Of a stretch of DNA of 64,000 nucleotides, positions 56,833 through 64,000 are shown in pieces. The notes beneath the pieces were generated by a model. That model saw only the letters and a list, made by a program, of their open reading frames with translations. It did no database searches and was not told the origin of the DNA. The translations under genes and the position numbers were made by a program. The stretch comes from Pedobacter cryoconitis (GTDB lineage: Bacteria; Bacteroidota; Bacteroidia; Sphingobacteriales; Sphingobacteriaceae): contig NZ_QLLR01000023.1 in assembly GCF_003259615.1 (NCBI RefSeq), positions 37,542 to 101,541 on the forward strand, in the 5' to 3' direction. Within the stretch, counting starts at the first letter, position 1; every line of letters begins with the position of its first letter.

Positions 56833-56878
56833 GAGTAACTTATAAGTTACTCAAATATATAAGTAACTTGTGGGTTAC
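56833..56878. promoter_or_regulatory. Double palindromic operator of the ArsR/SRPBCC operon
   Basis: GAGTAACTTATAAGTTACTC (56833-56852) is a perfect 20-bp palindrome starting 4 bases upstream of the first start codon. A second site, GTAACTTGTGGGTTAC (56863-56878), is an imperfect copy with 12 of 16 symmetric bases. The centres are 28 bp apart. It is the expected position of ArsR binding. Confidence 0.75.
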
Positions 56879-57025
56879 GCAAATGTTTTTTCAAAAAAAA
56901 TGAAACTACTATTGGGGCTGGCTATAAAGGCTAAGCAATTTTACAATGCTACCTAATGAAGTGATGGAGTCAGGCTTAAATTTAACGCTATTCCCGCGGC
57001 GGGAAATTTTTCCAAAAAGGGACCC

Positions 57026-57268
57026 ATGAACGTTTATGTCGATAGTGACACATTTTTCGATGTGTGGTTGGATGATGACAATCAAATCGAAACAAAAGGA
57101 TCACAAGTGGAACATACATCCGTTAATTCTGCACAACCGTATGAACTGAAATACCTGGCAGACAAGCTAGGAGTGAGCACACAGACAATCGTTGGAGCAA
57201 AAAGAGCTACTGGTTCAAATGACAGAGCTGATATAGAAAAGTATATTAAAGGAAAAAAAGCAAAATAG
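57026..57268 (+). CDS. DUF3606 small protein
   Basis: An 80-residue protein. The C-terminal half (PYELKYLADKLGVSTQTIVG, then AKRATGSNDRADIEKYIKG) is the DUF3606 helix-turn-helix-like pattern. A stress-linked role is suspected for this family but not shown. It ends with a strong hairpin terminator. Confidence 0.75.
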   Translation: MNVYVDSDTFFDVWLDDDNQIETKGSQVEHTSVNSAQPYELKYLADKLGVSTQTIVGAKRATGSNDRADIEKYIKGKKAK

Positions 57269-57335
57269 TAATGAATCTCTTTATAATAATCGCATTTATA
57301 AAGCGTTTAATATTCGAGAGCGTTAATTTAGATAG

Positions 57336-57372
57336 GCGGTGAAGAGTCGGAGGACTGTTCACCGCTTTCTTT
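57336..57372 (+). terminator. Terminator after the DUF3606 gene
   Basis: GCGGTGAA (57336-57343) and TTCACCGC (57358-57365) pair; inside the loop AGTC and GACT extend the stem after one mismatch. TTTCTTTTT follows. Confidence 0.75.
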
Positions 57373-57825
57373 TTATTCACCTTTATTTTCCTTGGGTATC
57401 TCTCTGACAACATCTTTTGGTTTCTTGTCGTATCTAAAACCTAAAAATGTTGCTGGCTTGCGTATGCGTCCCGACTTTGTCCAGGTTGCAAACTCGAAAT
57501 TGGCAACCAGCTGCGGTTTAACCCAGTGAGTAAGGGCACCTTTTGTATCTAGTACCTGATTTACAAATGGGGATTTGTCTGTTTCTAACGCCTTTAATTT
57601 CCAAAATTCCAGGCATGTCTTTTAGTTGTAACCGCCTTTCACTAAATTTCAGTACAGGATTTTTTGAGACAAGTGATTTTAATAATTCTTTTCTCTTTAC
57701 CAGTGGCATACCCATTAAATCGTGCCCATCTAACCATAACAAGCCGAAGACACAATACTGGATAGGGGACTCATGCCCATTGTACAACTGTATTATATCA
57801 AAATCCGGCTTACCTTCGCTGGTAA
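57373..57825 (-). pseudogene. ligD: Decayed ATP-dependent DNA ligase D, 3' part
   Basis: Two pieces of a LigD ligase domain remain. The first, in frame with the upstream gene, reads SEGKPDFDIIQLYNGHESPI, then YCVFGLLWLDGHDL and PLVKRKELLKSLVSKNPVL. The second, shifted by one base, covers 57373 to about 57625 and reads FWKLKALETDKSPFVNQVLD, then WVKPQLVANFEFATWTKSGR and IRKPATFLGFRYDKK, the OB-fold end of the ligase, with a normal stop at 57373-57375. The catalytic lysine motif, motifs IV and V and the linker are missing, so there is no ligase activity. Confidence 0.85.
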
Positions 57826-58705
57826 ATACAATAACTCTATTGCCATATAAATGCATTTGATAATCTTTCATGTTGGCTAATTTGAACTTAGGGATGAGAA
57901 AATGGAACTTGTCTGCTTCTTCTACTGCTTCCAGGTCTTCTGCTTTTAAATAGCAGGATTGGATTTCTGCGACATCACTTTTGAATCCCATGCGGAAGTA
58001 GTCATTCATTTTCTTGTCCTTGATCAATTTCCAGTAATATTGATAGGCAGTTTGGGTTTTACTCAGGAGTGTTTTTTGGTCTAGCTTGCTCAGATCCTGG
58101 CTATCGTCGGTGCCTAAAAGTTTATAGGGTACCTCTGCCTGGAAGGTGATGGTATATTCGTAAAAGTTTTTACCGGCCCCTGGGAAGGTGTGGCCGTCAG
58201 CGGAAGTGGCTTTAGTATGGTTGAATACCATTTTTTGGTTTTTGTAGGCGTTGATCCGATCAGCTTCTTTGCGTGCGAACAGTTTGATATTTAAGTAGGT
58301 TTCTGCTGTTAATTTCTTTAGGCTTCCTTCATCTGCTCCTGTGTTTTGCGGATATAGCCGATAAGTAAATGTCTGTGCTCCAGAATGGTTAATGTAGGGG
58401 TTCAAGCATACAGGACTTGACACGCCTCCATCTTCAAAATGTCTGTAAACGGGTACATCATTGATTAAGATTTCGTAATAGCATTCTTTTGGGCTAATCG
58501 AGAAATAGTATTCATAGCCCTGTGAACCGGGCTGAACAGACTTAACTTCTTTTTGTATATAGTTCTGTGCGGTAATTTTTTCTGGATTGGAGTCGGTAAT
58601 GGGCACTTTTACTGGGATTGGAGCCTTACGGGCTGGGGGTGTTTGTTGTCCGCAGCTGATTTGGGCAGGACTTAAAAAAGAGAACAGCATCAGTAGGTTT
58701 TTCAT
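57518..58705 (-). CDS. Chimeric ORF: exported hypothetical protein fused to a LigD fragment
   Basis: The 395-residue frame begins MKNLLMLFSFLSPAQISCGQ, an export signal with Cys18 in ISC. Residues 1 to about 294 are a beta-rich protein of unknown family, ending near YGNRVIVFT. From residue 296 the sequence becomes the LigD pattern SEGKPDFDIIQLYNG, and the last 35 residues (KGVRNRQIPICKSGTRYKRC) are the OB-fold region read out of frame. The chimera must come from a deletion that joined two minus-strand genes. Whether the N-terminal part still works is uncertain. Confidence 0.72.
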   Translation of the reverse strand: MKNLLMLFSFLSPAQISCGQQTPPARKAPIPVKVPITDSNPEKITAQNYIQKEVKSVQPGSQGYEYYFSISPKECYYEILINDVPVYRHFEDGGVSSPVCLNPYINHSGAQTFTYRLYPQNTGADEGSLKKLTAETYLNIKLFARKEADRINAYKNQKMVFNHTKATSADGHTFPGAGKNFYEYTITFQAEVPYKLLGTDDSQDLSKLDQKTLLSKTQTAYQYYWKLIKDKKMNDYFRMGFKSDVAEIQSCYLKAEDLEAVEEADKFHFLIPKFKLANMKDYQMHLYGNRVIVFTSEGKPDFDIIQLYNGHESPIQYCVFGLLWLDGHDLMGMPLVKRKELLKSLVSKNPVLKFSERRLQLKDMPGILEIKGVRNRQIPICKSGTRYKRCPYSLG

Positions 58706-58888
58706 GTGTAGTTGTTTATGCTTTTTGAAATTAAACTTTTTGCCTGGTATTTACTGATCAATTATGGGTTACAGATTGTTTCCATTGGTGTCAATGACTT
58801 GTATTACACCTAGTCGCGCTTTTCTGAATGCGCTAATACGGTACTGAACTCTTCCAATGCTGAAGCACCTGACTGAGCTGGTATTTTA

Positions 58889-59878
58889 TTAATCTGGAGC
58901 GCCAATTTGGTCAAATTGTGTTGCATAAGCTATCATGGCTGATAAGTTTGCCAGATCGTAATATTTTTTCTTCAGGTAGCCCGCTTCAACTTCATTCCAT
59001 TGCTGCTCGCCAATGTTAGCTAAGTAATAGGAGAGGATCGATGCTGTTCCCCAATGCTGGTCATTAATGCCATGATACTTTTTATAAATGGGATCTATTG
59101 AGTTTGCCGCGAATGCGATTATTTTAGCTATTTGAGGGGCTGTAAACTCGCTTTCTTTTCGGTTATCAATTAAATTGATACAGTAAAGCAAAATGTTTCT
59201 TGCCAGGATTACGTCGCTTTTGTTGGTTTTAGCTGCGATGAAATTTAAGATTGCTGTTCTGATTTCAAGATCGCCGTCTGGCTTTTTTATAAATAAGATG
59301 CTCCCCAGTTTTTCAAAGCTATCGATATTCTTGTATTTTTTATCTAATATATAGTTCAGCAAATATTCGTCCTTTGCGTAACCGTACTTTTCTACCAAAT
59401 CAAATAAGTATCCTTTGTTTTTTGAGTTTAGTAATAAGTTCCTGGAGCCCATGTCTTTATTAAACAGGTAGTTGTTTAAGTGGTAAGTTAGGGCTTTATC
59501 TATATTTGGTTCTGCATCCCCAAAGTGATCGAATATGTAAATGAAGTTTTTTTGCCTGACTGCTACAGGAGCTGGTCCCTCATCAGTTGATAAAAGTACA
59601 TCATCGAATTTTGCGGGTTTAACATCAATATGGTAAATGTCATGTGTTGTTTGCTCAAAATCAGTGGAAGAGGGAAATTTGTAATGATGTTCGCTCAAGA
59701 TGGCATAAGCGTTTTCTGAATACAGTCGCGTGATACTGTCGGAATAGTTCATTCCATCATTCGGCTGTTGCGTTAAGTTAGCCGTTTTTACATGACTTGC
59801 ATGTTCACCAGATGGTTTTTGCTGGCATCCATAGGCTAACACAAGTAATAAAGGGTATACAAATTGACTTTTTTTCAT
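58889..59878 (-). CDS. Hypothetical lipoprotein
   Basis: A 329-residue protein with lipoprotein signal MKKSQFVYPLLLVLAYGC (Cys18). The C-terminal two thirds are helical and repeat-like (YLFDLVEKYGYAKDEYLLNY, IAAKTNKSDVILARNILLYC). No known family. It is part of a minus-strand run with a DUF2931 lipoprotein and a carboxypeptidase-regulatory-like lipoprotein. Confidence 0.68.
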   Translation of the reverse strand: MKKSQFVYPLLLVLAYGCQQKPSGEHASHVKTANLTQQPNDGMNYSDSITRLYSENAYAILSEHHYKFPSSTDFEQTTHDIYHIDVKPAKFDDVLLSTDEGPAPVAVRQKNFIYIFDHFGDAEPNIDKALTYHLNNYLFNKDMGSRNLLLNSKNKGYLFDLVEKYGYAKDEYLLNYILDKKYKNIDSFEKLGSILFIKKPDGDLEIRTAILNFIAAKTNKSDVILARNILLYCINLIDNRKESEFTAPQIAKIIAFAANSIDPIYKKYHGINDQHWGTASILSYYLANIGEQQWNEVEAGYLKKKYYDLANLSAMIAYATQFDQIGAPD

Positions 59879-59922
59879 GTTTAAAATACTACTTAGCTGG
59901 TTTTTTATTGAAATGCTTGTCT

Positions 59923-60276
59923 TTATTTTCTAATTACCCCATTGGCCCTGAAAATGGAGTCTTTATAACTCTTTTTTAAAAGATAAATTCGTTCTCCTTT
60001 AAACCTTCGCTTCTGTTGTTCCCCATTTTGTATCTGAATGGAGGTAATCGTATCGGTGCTGAATCCTGCTTTTTGAAATACCAGCTCACCAGAAATATCA
60101 TGGAGTTTATCTAGCTCAAAATATCCCGTGCTATCGGTTAGCGTTTTCTCGTTTTCATGTAAGGCGGTAACGGTCACACGGGGTAGGGGCTTGTTGTCCA
60201 AACCATAGACATATCCGGTATACTTTTCTACCTTACAACACGGTAATAGCAGTATTAAAAAAATCATTCTTTTCAT
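59923..60276 (-). CDS. Small lipoprotein with carboxypeptidase regulatory-like domain
   Basis: A 117-residue protein with a short lipoprotein signal (MKRMIFLILLLPCC) and one CarboxypepD_reg-like domain: TGYVYGLDNKPLPRVTVTAL, TDSTGYFELDKLHDISGELV and FQKAGFSTDTI. The domain normally precedes TonB receptors or acts in adhesion; here it is alone. It starts 22 bp after the DUF2931 stop, so the two are co-transcribed. Confidence 0.75.
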   Translation of the reverse strand: MKRMIFLILLLPCCKVEKYTGYVYGLDNKPLPRVTVTALHENEKTLTDSTGYFELDKLHDISGELVFQKAGFSTDTITSIQIQNGEQQKRRFKGERIYLLKKSYKDSIFRANGVIRK

Positions 60277-60297
60277 GTGCCAGCGCGTTTACAGTAA

Positions 60298-61434
60298 TTA
60301 TTTTTCTTTGACTGGATGTATGTGTGGTTTATAAGCTCCGGAAAAAATCTCAACTTTAGACGAGTTTAAGACATATTCCTGATGGTTGCCGCGAAGCATG
60401 ATTTTAGCTACATCATTATCCTGGTCTAGTTTTAGTATTAAGGTAGCTTCTTTGTTTTTTCCGGCAAAAATGGTTTGAAATGCTTTGAAGATATCTTTAT
60501 TGTTAAAAGTTATCTCAAAATTATAGCTCTTTTTTTTATTCTGTACCAGGAAGCTAATTGTTTTTGGAACAGCCCTTGCTTGAAGATCATTTGTGCCGTT
60601 TTTATATTCCCGGTACAAAAACTCCTTTTCGGCGTTAAACATAGCCAATTCATAACCACTGACCATCATATCCGGATTGGCTTCAAGTGCACATTTCCAT
60701 AAATATTTGCTGCGGTATTTTTCTGCTTTACCAAAAGGGATGGGAAAGGTGAGGTCGGGCTGATAGCTTTTAACATATCGGTCCCTTGTACTTCCTGCAC
60801 CAAAGTTATTCATGGCTGCAAAATCATCCCAGTCAACTTCGGTTTCTTTAGCCTGGAAGTATCCAAGCTCTACCTGTTGCGACATGGATTTGATCCACAT
60901 AATCACCCCTCCTCCAGGAGTTACGCCGACAATCAGGTCATTGAACCTTTCATATTTGGCCGCCTCGTAATTGGCCATTCCAGAACCATAGGTAAGCCAT
61001 ATTTTATCAAAATACTGCTTCAGCTGTTCTGCTGGTAGTTTAAAAATACCTTTGTAAAATTTATTCTCTGAAATTGAAAACCACTGGACGTTTAAACGAT
61101 TTGGAATTGCATGGTATTCATTATTCAATACGGCACCTGTAGTGATGGTCCAATTGTTATTTTCCATTGTTAAAAATTGGAGATCTTCTTTCCCCGCTGT
61201 AAAATGACTGCCTGCATTTTCGGACAGATAACCTGGAAAACTATTCAGACTGACTGAATAATAGTAATCTCCGTTCTCATTTTTATTGCTTGGCCAGATT
61301 TCATTAGGTCTGTTATATTCTTCCTTGTCCAGTTTGATCTGTTCTGTATCGCTTGTTTTCTTTGTGTTTTGACAAGCTTCTATTTGCAAGACTAAAAGAA
61401 TAAGTAGTAGGATATACTTTCTTGAATTTTCCAT
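60298..61434 (-). CDS. DUF2931 family lipoprotein
   Basis: A 378-residue protein with lipoprotein signal (ILLLILLVLQIEAC, Cys21). The DUF2931 pattern includes NGDYYYSVSLNSFPGYLSEN, VQWFSISENKFYKGIFKLP, IWLTYGSGMANYEAAKYERF and VGVTPGGGVIMWIKSM. The family is restricted mostly to Bacteroidota and Proteobacteria and often appears next to secreted effectors, so an immunity-like or envelope role is possible; that is inference. It is the first gene of the minus-strand run down to 58889. Confidence 0.8.
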   Translation of the reverse strand: MENSRKYILLLILLVLQIEACQNTKKTSDTEQIKLDKEEYNRPNEIWPSNKNENGDYYYSVSLNSFPGYLSENAGSHFTAGKEDLQFLTMENNNWTITTGAVLNNEYHAIPNRLNVQWFSISENKFYKGIFKLPAEQLKQYFDKIWLTYGSGMANYEAAKYERFNDLIVGVTPGGGVIMWIKSMSQQVELGYFQAKETEVDWDDFAAMNNFGAGSTRDRYVKSYQPDLTFPIPFGKAEKYRSKYLWKCALEANPDMMVSGYELAMFNAEKEFLYREYKNGTNDLQARAVPKTISFLVQNKKKSYNFEITFNNKDIFKAFQTIFAGKNKEATLILKLDQDNDVAKIMLRGNHQEYVLNSSKVEIFSGAYKPHIHPVKEK

Positions 61435-61722
61435 TTAGCTGCGTTAATCTTTGTTGGTGTTGTGAGCTTCAATAAACATGCCTAATATGTAAATTTATTT
61501 CTCCACTGTTTTAATTTCGAGGATTATTTCTCAGGTGGATCAAGCCCATTACTATTAAAATAATTCAATAATAACTGACTTAACTGGGATAAAAAATAAA
61601 CGTGCTTTTGATGGCTTTTAGACATGCTTCTTAGATGAAATATCCCATCTGGGATGTTGGGTTTTGGTTTCTGTTGTCCTTTGTATTCGATTCCGGTTGC
61701 AATTGGGCACCGGTTGTAAATT

Positions 61723-61890
61723 TTAGTTCAGATGTGCTGCCGGTGACCTGGAGCCAGGTTTGGTTTTGAATGTGATTGCTATCTGTTTTCCATCAATGGA
61801 AATTCTACAGATAATAGGGGCATAGCCGTTGATGTCAGCTTTTGATTTACGGTGCCAAAAAAGAATGGACAGGTTTTGGTTACTTTTCAT
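61723..61890 (-). pseudogene. N-terminal fragment of a tyrosine-type integrase
   Basis: Fifty-five codons from an ATG at 61890 read MKSNQNLSILFWHRKSKADI, then NGYAPIICRISIDGKQIAIT, the arm-binding domain that starts Bacteroidota phage-type integrases. After FKTKP the frame is lost and soon stops; a shifted frame continues W-L-Q-V-T-G-S-T. The catalytic domain is absent. Confidence 0.75.
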
Positions 61891-62094
61891 TTCTCAATCT
61901 GTTAAAGTTAAAAACTTGCTTATGGCTGGATGCCCGGTAACAGCTTGCTCTTTAATAATCTGGAGTCAAATGAATCTTTTTGACTGGTGCCCAAACTTAG
62001 CAATTAGAACCGGGCACCATTCAGATTGGTTTCTGTTGGTATGAAATGACTTATTATTTTTTGAAAACGCCTTTGAAAAAACATTTTAAACAGA

Positions 62095-62118
62095 AAAGGC
62101 GCAATTTCTTGCGCCTTT
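62095..62118 (-). terminator. Hairpin terminator beside the tRNA-like remnant
   Basis: AAAGGCGCAA (62095-62104) and TTGCGCCTTT (62109-62118) pair perfectly with a TTTC loop. On the minus strand TCTGTTT follows. It sits where a tRNA terminator should be, just after the tRNA 3'-end-like sequence. Confidence 0.75.
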
Positions 62119-62135
62119 CGTGATCCCGCTGGGAT
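62119..62135 (-). other. tRNA 3'-end-like att-site remnant
   Basis: On the minus strand ATCCCAGCGGGATCACG reads as the 3' half of a T-stem (CCCAG), a 7-base acceptor strand (CGGGATC) and discriminator A. No 5' half of the tRNA is present; upstream the T-loop consensus is lost. A 3' tRNA fragment with its terminator is the usual scar of tRNA-targeted integration. Confidence 0.5.
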
Positions 62136-62473
62136 AATAACCTAATATTCCAAGTAGTACTAAATGAGCAAGTTATGAATAATATTCGATCGTCATTTCA
62201 ATGTGGGCACCAAATTAGGTACCAGTTATTTTGATACGGTTTGACCAATTTTAAAGAACAATTTGTTTATGTAATATACTGATTGCTAGTTTAAACCGCA
62301 AATATTATCTTATATATTTTTGCTTAAATTAATCTCTATGAAGTTCAATTTATAGTTGATTTAACTGTAATACGTTACTGTAACTAATTAATTTTAGGTA
62401 CTACCTAGTAGATTGTCAAGATCAACAATTTTTCATTTCCAATTTTGTACCATCAAGTTTAAATATACAGAAT

Positions 62474-62755
62474 ATGGCAATATTGGAATTTATCACTAAA
62501 GAAGATCTTGAAAAGTTTAAATTAGAGCTGTTTGTAGAACTTAGAAGACCTGGGCAAAAGTTACATAAGCAAAGCGAGCAAAAGGAATGGTTGAAAAGTT
62601 ATGAGGTTCGAAAGCTTTTAAGTATATCGCCTGGAACGTTGCAGAGTTTGAGAAATAATGGCGCTCTAAAGTTTAATAAAGTAGGAGGGCTTATTTACTA
62701 CAAATATGAAGATGTGGTCACATTAGTTGAAGGCAAAAATGGGAGAGGTAGATAA
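62474..62755 (+). CDS. Excisionase-like helix-turn-helix protein
   Basis: A 93-residue protein. WLKSYEVRKLLSISPGTLQS with LRNNGALKFNKVGGLIYYKY is the MerR/excisionase-like HTH_17 fold very common on Bacteroidota conjugative elements. The N-terminal 40 residues are charged and helical. It supports mobile-element context for this end of the window. Confidence 0.82.
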   Translation: MAILEFITKEDLEKFKLELFVELRRPGQKLHKQSEQKEWLKSYEVRKLLSISPGTLQSLRNNGALKFNKVGGLIYYKYEDVVTLVEGKNGRGR

Positions 62756-62923
62756 GGAGCAGACAACTTTCAATATCTGTAATTTTTCAGGTGTGTTTCG
62801 GTCGAAACCAGAAGGAGTGAGTAACTTATTGTTAATAACTTGCATAATTATTCCATTAAAGGCTTTTGAAAACTTTTTAAATTGCGTTTCAGTTCTTTAC
62901 ATGAAAATTAATAATAATGGTTT

Positions 62924-63361
62924 ATGAAAAACACTTACGAGCAAGGAGAGGCATTTGAAACTTTATCGTACAATTTAGTACAAGAGGCGTTAAATAATTT
63001 CAAATTTGGCTTACTTCCATCATGCTGTAAAGTATTTAAAAAACAGCCATATTATTCTGCTACAAGAGAAAAGAATATCGTTTTTGATATTAGCTTGGAA
63101 GTTTGGCCTGAAGGTGCCGAACGAAGAACACTTCTTTATTTAATTGAATGTAAAGATTACAGAACTCATAAAGTTCCAATTGATGATGTGGAAGAGTTTT
63201 GGGCAAAAGCTTCTCAAGTTTCTGATATGGGAGTTAAACCTGTGATGATTACTACGAGTACTTTTCAAAGGGGAGCTTATATTTTTGCAAAGAATAAAGG
63301 TATTATGCTTATCGAGGTTGATGAGAAATTGAATACAAACCCAATAAATTTATTATTATAA
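62924..63361 (+). CDS. Mrr-like restriction endonuclease domain protein
   Basis: A 145-residue protein with the PD-(D/E)xK pattern of Mrr-type nucleases: an Asp in NIVFDISLEVW, E-C-K in LYLIECKDYRT and the downstream VEEFWAKASQVSDMGVKPVM and FAKNKGIMLI. No methylase or DNA-specificity domain is next to it, so it is a stand-alone or truncated enzyme. A usual extra C-terminal domain is missing. It lies 170 bp after the HTH gene, in the mobile region. Confidence 0.75.
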   Translation: MKNTYEQGEAFETLSYNLVQEALNNFKFGLLPSCCKVFKKQPYYSATREKNIVFDISLEVWPEGAERRTLLYLIECKDYRTHKVPIDDVEEFWAKASQVSDMGVKPVMITTSTFQRGAYIFAKNKGIMLIEVDEKLNTNPINLLL

Positions 63362-63527
63362 AGCATTTATCAACTTAATGGGGTATTTGAATAGAATCTC
63401 CGAAGTGATTTTTTTGATTTTTATCAATTAATAGAGGTGAATTAGAAAGTTTTAGTATATGTCTGAATATCTTCTTAATTAAAAGCAAATTAGCCATAGG
63501 GGCTACTATGGTAGTGTAAATCGAACT

Positions 63528-63722
63528 CTAAATAGAGCCGCCGAAGGCTTTGATTCTATCCCCAAATTTAATATGTAATTGTTGCATTGTCAATCCCCAA
63601 TTTCTGATTGGCATGGTCCATTTTTTAGATATCTCCTTTACAACCATAAACATAAGCTTCATTAAGGCTAAATCGGAGGTAAAAGCACCTTTGTGAACGG
63701 CAATCATGAATGCAGGGTTTTT
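63528..63722 (-). pseudogene. C-terminal remnant of an IS256-type transposase
   Basis: Minus-strand codons read KGAFTSDLALMKLMFMVVKE, ISKKWTMPIRNWGLTMQQLH and IKFGDRIKAFGG before a stop at 63528-63530. KKWT-x-PI-x-NW is the C-terminal signature of mutator-type (IS256) transposases. The catalytic domain is absent and the frame beyond 63722 no longer fits the family. Confidence 0.75.
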
Positions 63723-63746
63723 GGCAATTAGGAATACATAACATTC

Positions 63747-63779
63747 GGCAAGAATGCTACATAGAAAATGGCAAGAATG
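63747..63779. repeat. Terminal repeats of the IS21 element
   Basis: GGCAAGAATG occurs at 63747-63756 and again at 63770-63779, 23 bp apart, just beyond the IstB stop. Multiple short repeats at the ends are typical of IS21 elements. Confidence 0.55.
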
Positions 63780-63814
63780 AATGCATAGTCCGTTTCAAAA
63801 GTAATGCAATAATT

Positions 63815-64000
63815 TTAAGATTCAAAGAACGTTTGCCTGTTCTCCAAACGATGGCTTTCTCCAGTTAGATTAATGATTTCGCATCGAAAAAGAAGTCTAT
63901 CAAGAAGCGCAGTGGCGATCACCTCATCATCTAACATTTTTGCCCATTCAGTAGGTTTTTTATTGGTTGTAATGACAATTGATGTTGATTCGTAGATCTG
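63815..64000 (-). mobile_element. istB: IS21 family element, IstB-like ATPase, 5' part beyond window edge
   Basis: The last 62 codons read SIVITTNKKPTEWAKMLDDE, VIATALLDRLLFRCEIINLT and GESHRLENRQ before the stop at 63815-63817. This is the end of the AAA+ helper ATPase IstB with sensor and LLDRLLFR arginine region. The rest of the element lies to the right of the window. Confidence 0.88.

Larger units (their letters stand above)
61435..62473. other. Mobile-element junction region without intact genes
   Basis: It holds a truncated integrase, four GGGCACC motifs (61703-61709, 61985-61991 inverted, 62011-62017, 62205-62211), a hairpin terminator and a tRNA 3'-end-like sequence. The remaining sequence has no credible frame; a plus-strand frame at 61829-62044 is only the antisense of the integrase fragment. 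Confidence 0.65.

Noticed and set aside
61829..62044. 71-codon plus-strand frame in the integration region
   Set aside because: It is antisense to the integrase fragment and has no domain.
62727..62927. 66-codon plus-strand frame between the HTH and nuclease genes
   Set aside because: TTG start inside the HTH gene, no motif, and only fills the gap between two real genes.

Overview
The window looks like chromosome from a Bacteroidota soil or water bacterium of the Sphingobacteriaceae, most like Pedobacter. Evidence: low GC; a SusC/SusD pair; many long-sensor AraC regulators; many OmpW, AsmA, GH2, GH76 and GH106 proteins with export signals; almost no Shine-Dalgarno sequences; and Bacteroidota-only families such as DUF6122, DUF2931 and the beta-propeller lipoprotein. 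There is no rRNA and no complete tRNA.

Layout. 1-7.4 kb: a partial SAM methyltransferase, a GT2 glycosyltransferase, a GH106 alpha-L-rhamnosidase-like enzyme, an exported amidohydrolase and an S41 peptidase, all on the minus strand. 7.5-13 kb: NUDIX hydrolase, GT1 glycosyltransferase divergent from an AraC regulator, an ATP-grasp-like protein, thioesterase and an orphan ECF sigma factor. 13-19.3 kb: a small mannan-type utilisation locus (GH76, SusC, SusD). 19.4-26.2 kb: flavin and SDR redox enzymes with AraC regulators and a large exported alpha/beta hydrolase. 26.4-36.7 kb: AsmA, CoiA-like, DUF6122, an Fe-S photolyase, GH2, an Fpg/Nei glycosylase, DUF3891 and OmpW. 36.8-41.4 kb: aldehyde dehydrogenase, EthD-ClC operon, a small membrane protein and an FNR-type regulator.

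41.4-42.9 kb is a gene graveyard: a frameshifted propeller lipoprotein, an SDR fragment, two phased tandem repeats and a large perfect hairpin. 42.9-47.6 kb holds a serine hydrolase and a stand-alone NRPS-like reductase (A-T-R). 48-57.3 kb has a lipoprotein, AraC and methyltransferase, Hsp20, Crp-type regulator with a DUF4267-cupin protein, a PEP-mutase-like enzyme abutting Ada, and an ArsR/SRPBCC operon with a clear palindromic operator. 57.4-61.4 kb is a run of minus-strand exported proteins; the last is fused in frame to a decayed DNA ligase D. 61.4-64 kb is a mobile-element junction: integrase fragment, tRNA 3'-end-like att remnant with its terminator, excisionase-like HTH protein, Mrr-type nuclease, IS256 remnant and the edge of an IS21 element.

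Functional links: carbohydrate capture (SusCD, GH76, GH2, GH106), DNA damage repair (Ada, photolyase, glycosylase), and small stress or redox units each under a neighbouring AraC, ArsR or Crp regulator. The strongest unexpected signals are the ligD chimera, the phased repeats with hairpin at 42.2-42.5 kb, the A-T-R reductase without condensation domain, and the att/integrase scar.
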